DNA of 64,000 bases from Mycobacterium sp. 4858 (GCF_900240975.1 NZ_LT968776.1:1178001-1242000), one strand, 5' to 3'. Shown: positions 36,655 through 46,247, counted from the stretch's first letter. Made by a program: numbers and translations. The notes: generated by a model from the sequence alone, not told the origin.

Positions 36655-37118
36655 TGGGCGCCCCGGCGCATGGTGTAGGCGTCGGCTCCGCTGGCGCGGT
36701 AGTAGCGCCGGCGCAGGCCGATCCGCTCGAACCCGACGCTTTGGTACAGCGCGATGGCCGCCTCGTTGTCGGTGCGGACCTCCAGGAAGACGACGCCTCC
36801 CTCGGCGAAGACCAGCAGCTCCTCGAGCAGGCGGCGGCCGATGCCCCGCCCCTGATACGCGGCGTCCACGCCGATGGTGTGCACCTCATACTCGAACGGT
36901 GGGGTGCGGCCCAGCCGCGAGATTCCGGCATACCCGACGAGGACGCCGCCGACCCGCGCGGCCACGTAATGGTTGTGCGGGCTGGCCAGTTCCCGGTTGA
37001 AGGCCGCGGCCGGCCACGGGTCGTCGCCGTCGAACAGCTGCCTTTCCAGCTCCGCGCAGCGCGCCGCGTCGGCGGGGGTCAGCGCACCGAGCGTCACGGG
37101 CTCGCTCGTGGCCGTCAT
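36651..37118 (-). CDS. rimI: GNAT N-acetyltransferase RimI
   Basis: A 155-residue GNAT enzyme, ortholog of Rv3420c. The acetyl-CoA loop is [21 protein letters not shown], followed by [30 protein letters not shown]. RimI acetylates N-terminal Ala of ribosomal protein S18 and, in mycobacteria, a wider set of N-termini. The ATG at 37118 overlaps the tsaB stop (ATGA), although the frame is open upstream inside tsaB. The tsaB-rimI-tsaD order is widely conserved. Confidence 0.92.
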   Translation of the reverse strand: MTATSEPVTLGALTPADAARCAELERQLFDGDDPWPAAAFNRELASPHNHYVAARVGGVLVGYAGISRLGRTPPFEYEVHTIGVDAAYQGRGIGRRLLEELLVFAEGGVVFLEVRTDNEAAIALYQSVGFERIGLRRRYYRASGADAYTMRRGAQ

Positions 37119-37738
37119 CCGCCCGCCGCCATGGGTTTGGCGTCCGGGCGGCGCAGATACAGCGCCACCAACGGCAATGGGCGTTGCGACCAGTCGGGCA
37201 CGGCGGCGACGAGCCCGGCCGGGGTGGGGTAGACCGGCCCGCGGTGCGGCAGGCCGAACGGCTCGGCATGCTCCTTGGAGCCGGCCACCGCCTGCGCGCC
37301 GCCGGGATCGACGTCGACCGGAGCGTGGACCCCCGGTCCGTCCATGCGGAACCCGTCGCGGTAGCGCGCCCAGTAGACCTCGCGCCTGCGGGCGTCGGTG
37401 ACCACCAGCACCTCGCCGGTGGTACGCACCCCGATGGCGTCCAGGCTGCACACGCCGCGCACCGGGATGCCCAGCGCATGGCCGTAGGCGGCGGCGGTGG
37501 CCATCCCGACCCGCAGGCCGGTGAAGGGGCCGGGGCCGCAGCCCACCACGACGGCGTCCAGGTCACCCATGGTCAGCCCGGCGTCGGCGAGGGCGGCCAC
37601 CACGTTCGGGGTGAGCCGTTCGGCGTGCGCCCGGGCGTCGACGGTGACCCGCTCGGCCAGCACGGTCATGTCGTCGCGCCGGACGATCCCGGCGGTCACC
37701 GCCGGGGTGGCGGTGTCGAGGGCGAGAACGAGCGTCAC
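37115..37738 (-). CDS. tsaB: TsaB, t6A synthesis partner protein
   Basis: A 207-residue ASKHA-fold protein, ortholog of Rv3421c. It begins TLVLALDTATPAVTAGIV and contains VVVGCGPGPFTGLRVGMATA, the typical TsaB glycine motif. It is not catalytic but forms the complex with TsaD and TsaE. The GTG at 37738 overlaps the tsaE stop by four bases (GTGA), and its own stop overlaps the rimI start. Confidence 0.92.
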   Translation of the reverse strand: MTLVLALDTATPAVTAGIVRRDDMTVLAERVTVDARAHAERLTPNVVAALADAGLTMGDLDAVVVGCGPGPFTGLRVGMATAAAYGHALGIPVRGVCSLDAIGVRTTGEVLVVTDARRREVYWARYRDGFRMDGPGVHAPVDVDPGGAQAVAGSKEHAEPFGLPHRGPVYPTPAGLVAAVPDWSQRPLPLVALYLRRPDAKPMAAGG

Positions 37739-38259
37739 GAGCGCACCCACTGCCACGAGGCGATCCGCGCGTCCGATCCGCTCAGGCGTTCCAGTCGGAT
37801 GTCGAGGTGACGCTCGGCGAGGCGTTCGACGATGCCCTCGCCCCACTCCACAACGACGACCGCGTCGTCGAGGTCGGTGTCGAGGTCGAGTGAGTCGAGC
37901 TCGCCGAGCAGGCCGGCGCCGTCGGTGTCCAAGAGCCGGTACATGTCGACATGAATCATCGCCGGTGCGCCGGGGCGCCGCGGCGGGTGCACCCGCGCCA
38001 GCACGTACGACGGTGAGGTGACCGGGCCGTCGACGTCCATCGCCGCGGCAATTCCCTTGGCCAGCACGGTCTTTCCCGCGCCGAGCGGTCCGGTGAGCAC
38101 CACCACGTCCCCCGCGCGCAACTGCTCGCCGAGGCGCGACCCCAGCGCGACGGTGTCCTCGACGCGATCCAGGGTGGCCGTGCCCGCGTCTTGCGGCGAT
38201 CGCGAGCGCGGCGAAGACGGGCGCGGCGGGTCGCCGCCATCAGACCTTTCAGCGATCAC
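37735..38259 (-). CDS. tsaE: TsaE, ATPase of t6A synthesis
   Basis: A 174-residue P-loop protein, ortholog of Rv3422c. Walker A is GPLGAGKTVL at about 57-66, followed by SPSYVLARVH and VDMYRLLD; the later VVVEWGEG is the family's Trp-containing motif. TsaE hydrolyses ATP to reset the TsaBD complex. The first 25 residues are a variable extension. The GTG at 38259 lies inside the end of the upstream hydrolase gene (11-base overlap). Confidence 0.9.
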   Translation of the reverse strand: MIAERSDGGDPPRPSSPRSRSPQDAGTATLDRVEDTVALGSRLGEQLRAGDVVVLTGPLGAGKTVLAKGIAAAMDVDGPVTSPSYVLARVHPPRRPGAPAMIHVDMYRLLDTDGAGLLGELDSLDLDTDLDDAVVVVEWGEGIVERLAERHLDIRLERLSGSDARIASWQWVRS

Positions 38260-39364
38260 GCCGCCGCAGCCTTTCCCGCATCCACCGGGCCGTCAGCGCG
38301 GCGCGGCCGGGGGTGGCCCGCTTGACCAGCCGGACCAGCCCGTCGTTGATCGCCTCGGGCTTGTCCAGCAGCGCGAGGTGGCTGGCCCCCCGAACGATGA
38401 CCAGCTCGGACTGCGGCAGCGACGCCGCCATCTTGCGGGAGTATTCGTCCGGGGTCAGCAGGTCGTGGTCACCGCAGGCGATCAGGGTGGGGATGCGCAG
38501 CAGGGTCCACAGGCCTGCGGTCTCGTCGTGGTGCTCTAAGGCATCCAGGAACTCCACCATGGTCGGGATGGGGGTGCCGTTCATCATTCGCTGCGAGAAG
38601 GCGTCCAGGCTCCGGCTGACCTGCAGGTCGCTGAAGGAGGCGGCCCGCAGGACCGGGCCGATCAGCGAGCGCGACACGTTGCGGCCGCGGTGCATCAGCT
38701 TCGGCGCGGACCGTGCGGTGAACCGGAACGCTTCCAGCGCCGGGTTTTTCAGGATCTCGCCCAGCGGGGACCGGGCAACGCCTTCCGCCGCCGAGGAGAT
38801 CAATGCGGCGCCGACGATCCGGCGCCCGTACTGGCCGGGGAATTGGCGGGCGTGCGACAACACCGTCATGCCGCCCATGGAGTGGCCGACCAGCACAACC
38901 ATCCCGCGCGGCGCGACCACCTCGAGCACACTCTGAAGGTCCTGACCGAGCTGAGTCAGCGTGTAGCTCTCGGGCGCGGCCTCGTCGGATTGCCCGTGCC
39001 CGCGCTGGTCGTAGAAGACCATCCGGACGCCCGGGCCCACCTGCTCGGGCAGCCGCGTCCGCTGAAAATGAAAGGCGCCCATCCGCAGACAGAACCCGTG
39101 AACGAAGACCATGGTCAACGGGGCGTCCGCCGGACCGGCTTCCCGGATCGCCAGCGACACGCCGTCGGGGGTGGTCACCACGGAGCGGCGATCGTCGTCG
39201 ATCCTGTCGAAATCCTCGTCGGCGTAAGGATCTTCGATGCCGCGGGTGCGCTGGATCATCGAACGGCGGGCCGAGGCTCCGACGATGGCGGCGAGGGCAG
39301 TCACCCCCGCCCCTCCCGCAAGCCAAGCCCCCCTCTGGCGCCTGCGGGCTCCCTCAGGACTCAA
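38249..39364 (-). CDS. Alpha/beta hydrolase in the alr-tsaE operon
   Basis: A 371-residue hydrolase with a hydrophobic N-terminal segment ([19 protein letters not shown]) that may anchor it to the membrane. The nucleophile elbow is [10 protein letters not shown], the oxyanion region is [13 protein letters not shown], and the acid/His pair is in [11 protein letters not shown] and [11 protein letters not shown]. Substrate is unknown; it could be a lipase or esterase. The start is taken as TTG at 39364, which overlaps the alr stop by 11 bases, and its stop overlaps tsaE by 11 bases. It sits in the middle of a six-gene overlapping chain. Confidence 0.85.
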   Translation of the reverse strand: MSPEGARRRQRGAWLAGGAGVTALAAIVGASARRSMIQRTRGIEDPYADEDFDRIDDDRRSVVTTPDGVSLAIREAGPADAPLTMVFVHGFCLRMGAFHFQRTRLPEQVGPGVRMVFYDQRGHGQSDEAAPESYTLTQLGQDLQSVLEVVAPRGMVVLVGHSMGGMTVLSHARQFPGQYGRRIVGAALISSAAEGVARSPLGEILKNPALEAFRFTARSAPKLMHRGRNVSRSLIGPVLRAASFSDLQVSRSLDAFSQRMMNGTPIPTMVEFLDALEHHDETAGLWTLLRIPTLIACGDHDLLTPDEYSRKMAASLPQSELVIVRGASHLALLDKPEAINDGLVRLVKRATPGRAALTARWMRERLRRRDR

Positions 39365-40529
39365 TGGTTTGCGCCTCGCGATAGGTCCTGGTGATGCGCC
39401 CGCGGGGACTGGTCACCACCTCGTAGTGGATGGTGCCGAGGAGGTCGGCCCAGTCCTGCGCGGTGGGTTCCCCACTGCTGCCGGGCCCGAACAGGATCGC
39501 CTCGTCGCCCTCGGCCACGTCAGTCGGGCCGGGGCCGAGGTCGACGACGAACTGGTCCATGCAGATCCGGCCGACCCCGGGCCGCCGCCTGCCGTTGATC
39601 AACACGTCCAATCGTCCGCCCAGCGAGCGGAAGACGCCGTCGGCGTAGCCGACCGGGAGCAACGCCAGGTTCGTGTCGCGCTCGGCGGTCCAGGTGTGCC
39701 CATACGAGACGCTCTCGCCAGCGCAGATCGACTTCACCAACGCCACAGGGCATTTCACCGTCATCGCCGGCACCAGACCCATGTCCCCGAGCTCGGGAAC
39801 CGGGCTCAGACCGTACACGGCGAGGCCGGGCCGAACCAGGTCGAAGGCCAAATCGGGACGCGACATGGTGGCCGACGAGTTCGCCAGGTGCGCCACCTCG
39901 AACCGCACCCCCTGCTCGCGCGCCTGCGTCAGCATGTCGCTGAAGCGTTGGGCCTGAAGGTCGTTGACGGGGTTGGCGGGTTGATCGGCGAACACCATGT
40001 GTGACATCAGGCCGCGCAGCCGAACCGCCTCCTCGGCGACGGCCCGGCGCAGCGCGGTCAGCATCGACGGGTACTGGGCGGGGTGGACGCCATTGCGGTT
40101 GAGCCCGGTGTCGACCTTGACGGTGACCGTGGCGGTGCGGCCCGTTCGGCGCGCCGCGTCCAGCAGCTCGTCGAGTTGACGCTCCGACGACACCGCGATC
40201 TCCACGTCGGCCAGCAGCGCCGGCCCGAAGTCGATGCCGGGCGGGTGCAACCAGGCGAGCAAGGGCGCGGCGATCCCGTCGGCGCGCAGCGCCAGCGCCT
40301 CGGCGACGGTGGCGACCCCCAGCTCGGCCGCGCCAGCGGCCAGCGCCGCGCGCGCCGCCTGGGTGGCCCCGTGGCCGTAGCCGTCGGCCTTGACGACGGC
40401 CATCACCTGCGCGCGGCCGGCGTGCTCGCACAGCAACCGCACGTTGTGCTCAATGGCGCCCAGGTCCACCAGGGCCTCGGCGACCAGGCCCGGTGTCAGG
40501 GATATCAGCGTAACAGCCACGGCCGCCAT
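39354..40529 (-). CDS. alr: Alanine racemase
   Basis: A 391-residue fold-III PLP enzyme, ortholog of Rv3423c, making D-alanine for peptidoglycan; it is the target of D-cycloserine. The PLP lysine is K47 in [11 protein letters not shown] and the second catalytic base is the Tyr of VSYGHTW. The C-terminal beta domain includes [34 protein letters not shown]. The start at 40529 is chosen because sequence similarity begins just after it; a GTG at 40514 is a close alternative. It heads the operon through tsaD. Confidence 0.94.
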   Translation of the reverse strand: MAAVAVTLISLTPGLVAEALVDLGAIEHNVRLLCEHAGRAQVMAVVKADGYGHGATQAARAALAAGAAELGVATVAEALALRADGIAAPLLAWLHPPGIDFGPALLADVEIAVSSERQLDELLDAARRTGRTATVTVKVDTGLNRNGVHPAQYPSMLTALRRAVAEEAVRLRGLMSHMVFADQPANPVNDLQAQRFSDMLTQAREQGVRFEVAHLANSSATMSRPDLAFDLVRPGLAVYGLSPVPELGDMGLVPAMTVKCPVALVKSICAGESVSYGHTWTAERDTNLALLPVGYADGVFRSLGGRLDVLINGRRRPGVGRICMDQFVVDLGPGPTDVAEGDEAILFGPGSSGEPTAQDWADLLGTIHYEVVTSPRGRITRTYREAQTIES

Positions 40530-40680
40530 TGTCCCAGAACCGGCCGCAGGCGCGGCGGACCAACGACGCCACTTTGTCACAACAGCCACAGAAGCCCCAC
40601 GCGTCCCCGCGTCGGGCGGCACCGCGCGTGCCCGCCTCCGAGCGACAAGCCGGCCGCGACGAGCTGGGAACATGTCCCGC

Positions 40681-40848
40681 TCAGATCGTCTGGTGACGCC
40701 CGAAGCACTTGTGATCTTCGCTATAACCGCCGTAGCCGCTGCGGATCTCGGTGTAGCTGGCCAGGAACTCGATGCCTTTGATCCACTTCACTTGCTTGTA
40801 TCCGTGCTGCAGTTCATTGCGCAGCCGCGCGGGCTGATGAAGCAGGGT
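40681..40848 (-). pseudogene. C-terminal remnant of a molybdopterin-dependent oxidoreductase
   Basis: Reading the minus strand gives a short frame with the phrases [30 protein letters not shown] and [13 protein letters not shown] before a stop at 40681-40683. This is how sulfite oxidase-type molybdoenzymes end (LRLR...GYKxVKWI...GGWxED). An in-frame stop lies just upstream at 40849-40851, and a possible continuation of the protein is in another frame, so the gene is decayed. No start or molybdopterin-binding part remains. Confidence 0.55.
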
Positions 40849-40851
40849 TTA

Positions 40852-41053
40852 TCGGGCAAGTCGCAGATGGCAGAGTAGGTGAACGTGTGCGTTCCTCGAC
40901 TTTGGAGCGGGTTTTTGGTCGAACCGAATCCTCGACCCAAAGACTCCGCGTCCATGCGCACGACACGCCCGACGCACCACAAGTCACACCCGCATCAGAT
41001 GTACCGCCGGAGAAACACTCAATGGTCTCGTAAAGCACCGCATTTCAACCCCG
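40852..41053. other. Low-GC non-coding stretch
   Basis: About 200 bases between the molybdoenzyme remnant and the next gene. It is lower in GC than flanking core genes. It probably contains more of the decayed molybdoenzyme gene (phrase SAICDLPDKP on the minus strand near 40860) and the promoter of the gene at 41054. No intact gene was seen. Confidence 0.4.
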
Positions 41054-41629
41054 ATGAAATCTGAAGCCATGAATTCCGAAGCCTTTGCCGCAGCGCTCAT
41101 ATCAGCAACACGTTCGCCGGACCTTCCTAAAGATGACGACCTTTTCGATTTCATCATCGGCGACTGGGAACTGGCTGCCCGAGTATATGACGATGACGGC
41201 AACGTAAAAGCCAGTCGAGGAGAATTGCTCAGTTCTTGGATACTGGAGGGCCGCGCAATACAGGATCTATTCATCTTTCCCCCTCGTGTCGATCGACGCA
41301 GTACACGTCCATCTCGCGGTGACCGGTATGGAACTACCATTCGTGTATACGATAACGAAGACCGGACCTGGCGTGTGTACTGGCTAAATCCCGCGGACGA
41401 GAAAACGAGCGGCGAACTCCGGGCGCGTCCCGATGGCGTGGGCATCGTACTAACGGGCACGTTATGGGACGGCGCCGAAGTTCGTTGGTATTACCGAGAA
41501 ATCACCGCAACATCATTTCGTTATAGTGCCGAGAAATTGACACCCAGTCGACGATGGCAGCGCTATCTAGAATTGGACGGTCTGCGGCAGCGGGGTGGCC
41601 ATGCGACTGGGCATTCGCCCAGCCAATGA
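41054..41629 (+). CDS. Hypothetical protein, lipocalin/DUF1579-like
   Basis: A 191-residue protein of unknown function. The phrase DDLFDFIIGDWELAARVYDDDGNV, followed by alternating strands (RTWRVYWLNPA, GVGIVLTGTLWDGAEVRWYYREITATSFRY), resembles beta-barrel proteins of the DUF1579 type, in which FxxWxGxW opens the domain; the match is weak. GC content is clearly lower than in neighbours and codon use differs, which points to recent acquisition. A second ATG at 41069 may be the start. It converges on gadB with 29 bases between. Confidence 0.6.
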   Translation: MKSEAMNSEAFAAALISATRSPDLPKDDDLFDFIIGDWELAARVYDDDGNVKASRGELLSSWILEGRAIQDLFIFPPRVDRRSTRPSRGDRYGTTIRVYDNEDRTWRVYWLNPADEKTSGELRARPDGVGIVLTGTLWDGAEVRWYYREITATSFRYSAEKLTPSRRWQRYLELDGLRQRGGHATGHSPSQ

Positions 41630-41658
41630 CCTATTCGATAATTATTGAGAAACCTCAA

Positions 41659-43053
41659 TCAGTGCGCGAAATGCTGGGCGTCGTAGTGGCCGCCGGGCTT
41701 GAGCTTGTCCAGCGAGGTCAGCGCCGAGACGGCGTCGTCGTGCAGCGCACGGGCCAGGTCGGCCGACAGCCCTTCGCGCACCACGATGCGCAGCACCGAG
41801 ACGTTGGTGGCGTTGTCGGGCATGGTGTAGGCGGGCACCTGCCAGCCGTAGGTGCGCAGCTCGTGCGACACGTCGAACTCGGTGTATCCGCGGTCCCCGG
41901 CGAGCCGGAACGCGACCACGGGGATCGCCGAACCGTCCGAGATCAGCTCGCAGTGGTCGCTGACCCGCAGCTGCTCGCCCAGCCACCGCGCCGTCCCGGA
42001 CAGCGCCTGCATGACCTTGCTATAACCGTCGCGGCCTAGCCGCAGGAAGTTGTAATACTGGCCGACCACCTGGTTGCCGGGGCGCGAGAAGTTCAGGGTG
42101 AAGGTCGGCATGTCGCCGCCCAGGTAGTTGACCCGGAAAACCAGCTCCTCGGGCAGGTATTCCTTGCTGCGCCACACCACGAACCCGACACCGGGATAGG
42201 TCAGCCCGTACTTGTGACCGCTGACGTTGATCGAGACCACCCGGGGCAGCCGGAAGTCCCACTTGAGTTCCGGGTGCAGGAAGGGCACCACGAATCCGCC
42301 GCTGGCGGCGTCGACGTGGACCGGCACGTCCACCCCACCGCCGGCGGCCAGCTTGTCCAGCGCGCCGCAGATCTCGGCGACCGGTTCGAGTTCACCGGTG
42401 TAGGTGGTGCCCAGGATCGCCACCACGCCGATGGTGTCCTCGTCGACGGCGTCCACGACCTGCTCGGGGGTGATGACGTAGCGGCCCTCCTCCATCGGCA
42501 GGTAGCGCGGCTCGACGTCGAAGTAGCGGCAGAACTTCTCCCACACCACCTGGACGTTGGAGCCCATCACCAAGTTCGGCCGGCGGCCCTCCCAGCCTCC
42601 CCCTTTGCCGGAGCCGACCTTTGCTCGCCACCGCCACTTCATCGCCAGGCCGCCCAGCATGACGGCCTCGCTGGAGCCGATGGTCGACACGCCGCAGGCA
42701 CTGTAGGGGTCGGCGTCGTCCAGGTCGTCGGCGTGGAACAGGTCGGCCACCATGCACACGCAGCGCTGCTCGATCGCCGCGGTCGCCGGGTACTCGTCCT
42801 TGTCGATCATGTTCTTGTCGAACGTCTCGGCCATCAGCTTCCCGGCTTCGGGGTCCATCCACGTCGTCACGAAGGTCGCCAGGTTGAGTCGCGAGCTGCC
42901 GTCGAGCATGAGTTCGTCGTGGATGAAGCGGTAGGCCGCCTCGGGGTCCATCGACTCGTCGGGCATCCGCAGCGCCGGCACCGGCGAGGTGAACAGGCGG
43001 CCGGTGTACGCGGGGGTGATCGCGTGGGCGGGCAGGGAAGGATGTTGGGGCAC
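41659..43053 (-). CDS. gadB: Glutamate decarboxylase
   Basis: A 464-residue PLP enzyme, ortholog of Rv3432c, forming GABA and CO2 from glutamate with consumption of a proton. The PLP lysine is K281 in SINVSGHKYGLTYPG. Substrate and cofactor segments include ACGVSTIGSSEAVMLGG and PVHVDAASGGFVVPF. Length equals that of E. coli GadB (466). No gadC antiporter lies next to it. The next gene upstream, nnr, is 15 bases away on the same strand, so they may be co-transcribed. Confidence 0.94.
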   Translation of the reverse strand: MPQHPSLPAHAITPAYTGRLFTSPVPALRMPDESMDPEAAYRFIHDELMLDGSSRLNLATFVTTWMDPEAGKLMAETFDKNMIDKDEYPATAAIEQRCVCMVADLFHADDLDDADPYSACGVSTIGSSEAVMLGGLAMKWRWRAKVGSGKGGGWEGRRPNLVMGSNVQVVWEKFCRYFDVEPRYLPMEEGRYVITPEQVVDAVDEDTIGVVAILGTTYTGELEPVAEICGALDKLAAGGGVDVPVHVDAASGGFVVPFLHPELKWDFRLPRVVSINVSGHKYGLTYPGVGFVVWRSKEYLPEELVFRVNYLGGDMPTFTLNFSRPGNQVVGQYYNFLRLGRDGYSKVMQALSGTARWLGEQLRVSDHCELISDGSAIPVVAFRLAGDRGYTEFDVSHELRTYGWQVPAYTMPDNATNVSVLRIVVREGLSADLARALHDDAVSALTSLDKLKPGGHYDAQHFAH

Positions 43054-43068
43054 TGCGGAGAGTCCTTT

Positions 43069-44499
43069 CTAGAGGGCGGCCAGCGCCGCCCTGATGTGCG
43101 GAACCATGCGCGACGACGACGTCGGCGCGTCCCCCGGCCCCGGGTCGGCGGCCGACAGCGCCGCCGCCCGGGCGTGGACGAACGCCGCCGCCGCGGCCGC
43201 CTCGGCCGCCGGCAGCCCGGAGGCCAGCAGCGCGCCGATCATGCCGGACAACACGTCGCCGGAGCCCGCCGTGGCCGCCCAGGATTGCCCGGCCGGGTTG
43301 AGGTACACCGGGCCGCCCGGATCGGCGATCACGGTGACGTTCCCCTTGAGCAGCACCGTGGCGCCGAAGGTGTCGGCGAGCTTGCGGCACGCGCCCACCC
43401 GGTCGTCCCCGGGGGGATTACCCGCCAGGCGGGCGAATTCACCGGCGTGCGGGGTCAGCACCGTGGGCGCGGTGCGGTTGGCGGCCAGCTCGGGGTGCGC
43501 CGCCAGGATGGTCAGCCCGTCGGCGTCGACGATCACCGGCAGGTCGGTCTCCAGCGCGAACCACAGCGCGGCGGCCCCGGTGTCGTCGGTGCCCAATCCC
43601 GGCCCGACGACCCAGGATTGGACCCGCCCGGCCGATGCCGGGGTGGGTGAGGCGATCACCTCCGGCCAGTGGGCTAGCACCTCGTGGTGCGCGCTGCCCG
43701 CGTACCGGACCATCCCGGACGTCGCCGCGACCGCGGCACCGGTGCACAGCACGGCCGCGCCCGGATACGTCGACGAGCCGGCCATCACTCCGGTCACGCC
43801 CTGGGTGTACTTGTCGTCGCGTGGGCCCGGCACCGGCCACCGCGCGGCCACGTCGCCGGCCTCGAAACCCAGCACGTCGGTGTCCGGGAGGTCGAGGCCG
43901 ATGTCGATCAGCCGCACCCGCCCGCAGTCGGCCAGCGCGTGCACGGGCTTGAGCCCGCCGAAGGTGACGGTCAGGACGGCGTGCACCGCGGGGCCGGTGA
44001 TGGCGCCTGTCGCGACGTCGATGCCACTGGGGATGTCGACGGCCACCACTGGGACGCCCGCCTGGTCGACCGCCGCGAACACCTCGGCCGCGGCCGGGCG
44101 CAGCGGTCCCGAGCCGGAGATGCCCACCACCCCGTCGATGACGAGATCGGTTGTGGGCGAGACGCTTTCCACCACGCGACCGCCGGCCTTGGTGAACGCC
44201 GCCAGTGACTTGCGGTGGGTGTGCTCCGGGTTGAGCAACACCGCGTCGGCGGCCGCGCCGCGGCGACGCACGAAGGTGGCTGCCCACAGGGCGTCGCCGC
44301 CGTTGTCGCCCGAGCCGACGACCGCGCACACCCGGCGGCCGGCCACCCCGCCGGTGCGGGCACGCAACTCGGCGATGATCTCGGCGGCGAGGCCGAAGGC
44401 CGCGCGCCGCATCAGGGCCCCGTCGGGCAGGCTGGCCAGCAGCGGTGCCTCGGCCTGGCGGATCGCGTCTACGGAGTAGTAGTGCCGCACCACAGCCAC
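43069..44499 (-). CDS. nnr: Bifunctional NAD(P)H-hydrate repair enzyme Nnr
   Basis: A 476-residue fusion, ortholog of Rv3433c. The N-terminal YjeF_N epimerase domain (to about 215) has VVGSGDNGGDALWAATFV and VIDGVVGISGSGPLRP. The C-terminal ribokinase-like dehydratase domain has GVMAGSSTYPGAAVLC, VLTPHAGEFARLAG and the ATP/ADP loop ATAGSGDVLSGMIGALLA. Together they repair damaged NADH and NADPH hydrates. It stands between gadB and the rhomboid-like gene on the same strand. Confidence 0.93.
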   Translation of the reverse strand: MAVVRHYYSVDAIRQAEAPLLASLPDGALMRRAAFGLAAEIIAELRARTGGVAGRRVCAVVGSGDNGGDALWAATFVRRRGAAADAVLLNPEHTHRKSLAAFTKAGGRVVESVSPTTDLVIDGVVGISGSGPLRPAAAEVFAAVDQAGVPVVAVDIPSGIDVATGAITGPAVHAVLTVTFGGLKPVHALADCGRVRLIDIGLDLPDTDVLGFEAGDVAARWPVPGPRDDKYTQGVTGVMAGSSTYPGAAVLCTGAAVAATSGMVRYAGSAHHEVLAHWPEVIASPTPASAGRVQSWVVGPGLGTDDTGAAALWFALETDLPVIVDADGLTILAAHPELAANRTAPTVLTPHAGEFARLAGNPPGDDRVGACRKLADTFGATVLLKGNVTVIADPGGPVYLNPAGQSWAATAGSGDVLSGMIGALLASGLPAAEAAAAAAFVHARAAALSAADPGPGDAPTSSSRMVPHIRAALAAL

Positions 44500-44535
44500 A
44501 TTACGGGTAGGGGTCGCGCAATTGGCCGCTGCCGC

Positions 44536-45249
44536 TCAGGCCGACACCTCGGGTGAACCGCGCCGCCGCGCCATGGCCCGCAGTCGCGCGGGAGTCAGCT
44601 GTCGGGGGTCCTGGTGGCGGGTCATCGGGTAGAAGCACAGCCCGACGAGGATCGAGGTGAAGTGTCCGATCGCGGTGAAGTTCAACTCGATGCGGTCCAT
44701 CGCGATCAACGGGAAGCCGAAGATGACGAACAGCACGCCGAGATAGCCCCAGCGCCACGGTCGCGCGATGTGATAGGCCAGCACCGCCATCACCCCGACC
44801 AAAAAGTAGCTCACGCCGATGTCGCGGGCGTGCACCAGCCGTTCCGACGCGTCGTGCTCCTCGATCGCGAAATACAGCAGGCCCTCGCTGAAATAGGTGG
44901 ACAGGATGTGCGCGCTCAATCCCACTGTGAGCCAACGCAACTGGCCAAGCCAGTGTTCGGCCGGCGCCAGGAACAACGAGAACAGGATCAGGTAGGGCGC
45001 CAGGTTGCCGCCGTCGATCCACAGCAGGCTGGAGAACAGCACATCGAGCGGATCGCGGGCCAGCCCGTGGATGTTGGTGGAATGGTGCATCAGCATCGAG
45101 TGCAGTTGCCGCTGGGGCAGCCAGTGCTGGATGAGCGTCGTGACGAGCAGCACGAGCAGCCAGCCGTAGGTCAACGGCGCGCTGCTGACGTAATGCCAGA
45201 CGGCGAGCCCCATGCTGCGCAGTCGGGACCGCACCGGTGCATTCGTCAC
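44536..45249 (-). CDS. Rhomboid-like membrane protein (Rv3434c type)
   Basis: A 237-residue protein with about six transmembrane helices, ortholog of Rv3434c. Helices include YGWLLVLLVTTLIQHWL, LAPYLILFSLFLAPAEHWLG and YLGVLFVIFGFPLIAMDRI. The topology and a His in ELNFTAIGHFTSILVGLCF resemble rhomboid proteases, but no GxSG serine motif is visible in the right helix (it reads DIGVSYFLVGVM), so proteolysis is doubtful. It lies 36 bases from nnr. Confidence 0.75.
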   Translation of the reverse strand: MTNAPVRSRLRSMGLAVWHYVSSAPLTYGWLLVLLVTTLIQHWLPQRQLHSMLMHHSTNIHGLARDPLDVLFSSLLWIDGGNLAPYLILFSLFLAPAEHWLGQLRWLTVGLSAHILSTYFSEGLLYFAIEEHDASERLVHARDIGVSYFLVGVMAVLAYHIARPWRWGYLGVLFVIFGFPLIAMDRIELNFTAIGHFTSILVGLCFYPMTRHQDPRQLTPARLRAMARRRGSPEVSA

Positions 45250-45304
45250 GTCATCACCTTCGCACGCTGGCCGCTGCGTCGCGCGAATTACCCGTCGGCG
45301 GCCT

Positions 45305-46168
45305 TCACGGGGTCGACGGCGCAGCGACCGGATCCGCCGCTGCCGTCGCGGCGGGCGCGGGAATCTCCGGTCGCAGATGCCGCCACCAGCACAGGATGTA
45401 GAGCAGCATCGAGATGACCAAGACGACGAGCACCCACAACACGAGGGTGACGTCGATCCAGCCCCCGAAGGGCGGCGAGCCCGGAAGCGCGTTGCGCAGC
45501 GGTACGACCGCGAACAGCATCGCCGCGTACCACGTCGTCATCGGCGGCTGGAACTTCCGTCGGTTGCGCACCGTCTGGACGGCGACGAACAGACCCAGGC
45601 CGGCGATGGCGATGAGCACCCCGCAGATCACGATGCCGAACGCCCCCGCGCTGAGCGAGCGGTGCAGGCTCACCCGGTAGGGGCCGGCCCCGTCGACGGA
45701 CACCCGCCAGCCGGAGAGGTGGTTGACGAACGTCACGGGGATGCGTTCGGGCACGTTCCCGGGGCCGTGCATGAGCTCGATCTCGACCGGCCCGGAACCG
45801 TAGTGGTCGAACGGCCAATTCTCGATCTCTCCCGCGATGGTCAGCGGGACCGGGAAGACGCCGGGCAGCATGCCCTTGGTCCAGCTGCGGCGGGTCGGCG
45901 TCGCCACGGAACGCACTCGCAGACTGAGGTCTTCGTTGAGGTGCTGGGTCTGCGGATCCAGCAGGGCCGATCCGGGCGAAATGGTCAGATTGGCCATCAG
46001 CACGCTGTAGTTCGACTGGACGTCCTCGATGACCAGGGTGGCCGTGCTCCGGTCACCGCCGGCCGGGATCTCCGGGTGGTGATGCCCCCCGCTGCTGGCA
46101 TAGAGCGCGACCGACGCGACGTATGCCCCGACGACGCCCACGATCAGAGCGATGATCCCGTACCTCAC
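45305..46168 (-). CDS. DUF4436 membrane protein, copy 1 (Rv3435c type)
   Basis: A 287-residue protein of the DUF4436 family, ortholog of Rv3435c. It has an N-terminal helix, an extracytoplasmic domain of about 160 residues (VIEDVQSNYSVLMANLTISPGSALLDP, GMLPGVFPVPLTIAGEIENWPFDHY), then three helices with FQPPMTTWYAAMLFAVVPLRNALPG between them. Function is unknown. The start is set at GTG 46168 after GGGTAGGGGG; the frame upstream is open but has no family similarity. The next gene upstream is a paralogue with a near-identical membrane part. Confidence 0.85.
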   Translation of the reverse strand: MRYGIIALIVGVVGAYVASVALYASSGGHHHPEIPAGGDRSTATLVIEDVQSNYSVLMANLTISPGSALLDPQTQHLNEDLSLRVRSVATPTRRSWTKGMLPGVFPVPLTIAGEIENWPFDHYGSGPVEIELMHGPGNVPERIPVTFVNHLSGWRVSVDGAGPYRVSLHRSLSAGAFGIVICGVLIAIAGLGLFVAVQTVRNRRKFQPPMTTWYAAMLFAVVPLRNALPGSPPFGGWIDVTLVLWVLVVLVISMLLYILCWWRHLRPEIPAPAATAAADPVAAPSTP

Positions 46169-46247
46169 GACCGCCCCCCTACCCGATTCGGCCACCGTGG
46201 CCGTCAAAGTCTTGAAACACAAGGAATTCCAAGCGATCGCCGAAGGT

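Noticed and set aside
41644..41659. Small hairpin ATTGAG-AAAC-CTCAAT between the orphan gene and gadB
   Set aside because: The six-base AT-containing stem overlaps the gadB stop and has no T tract, so it is unlikely to be a terminator.
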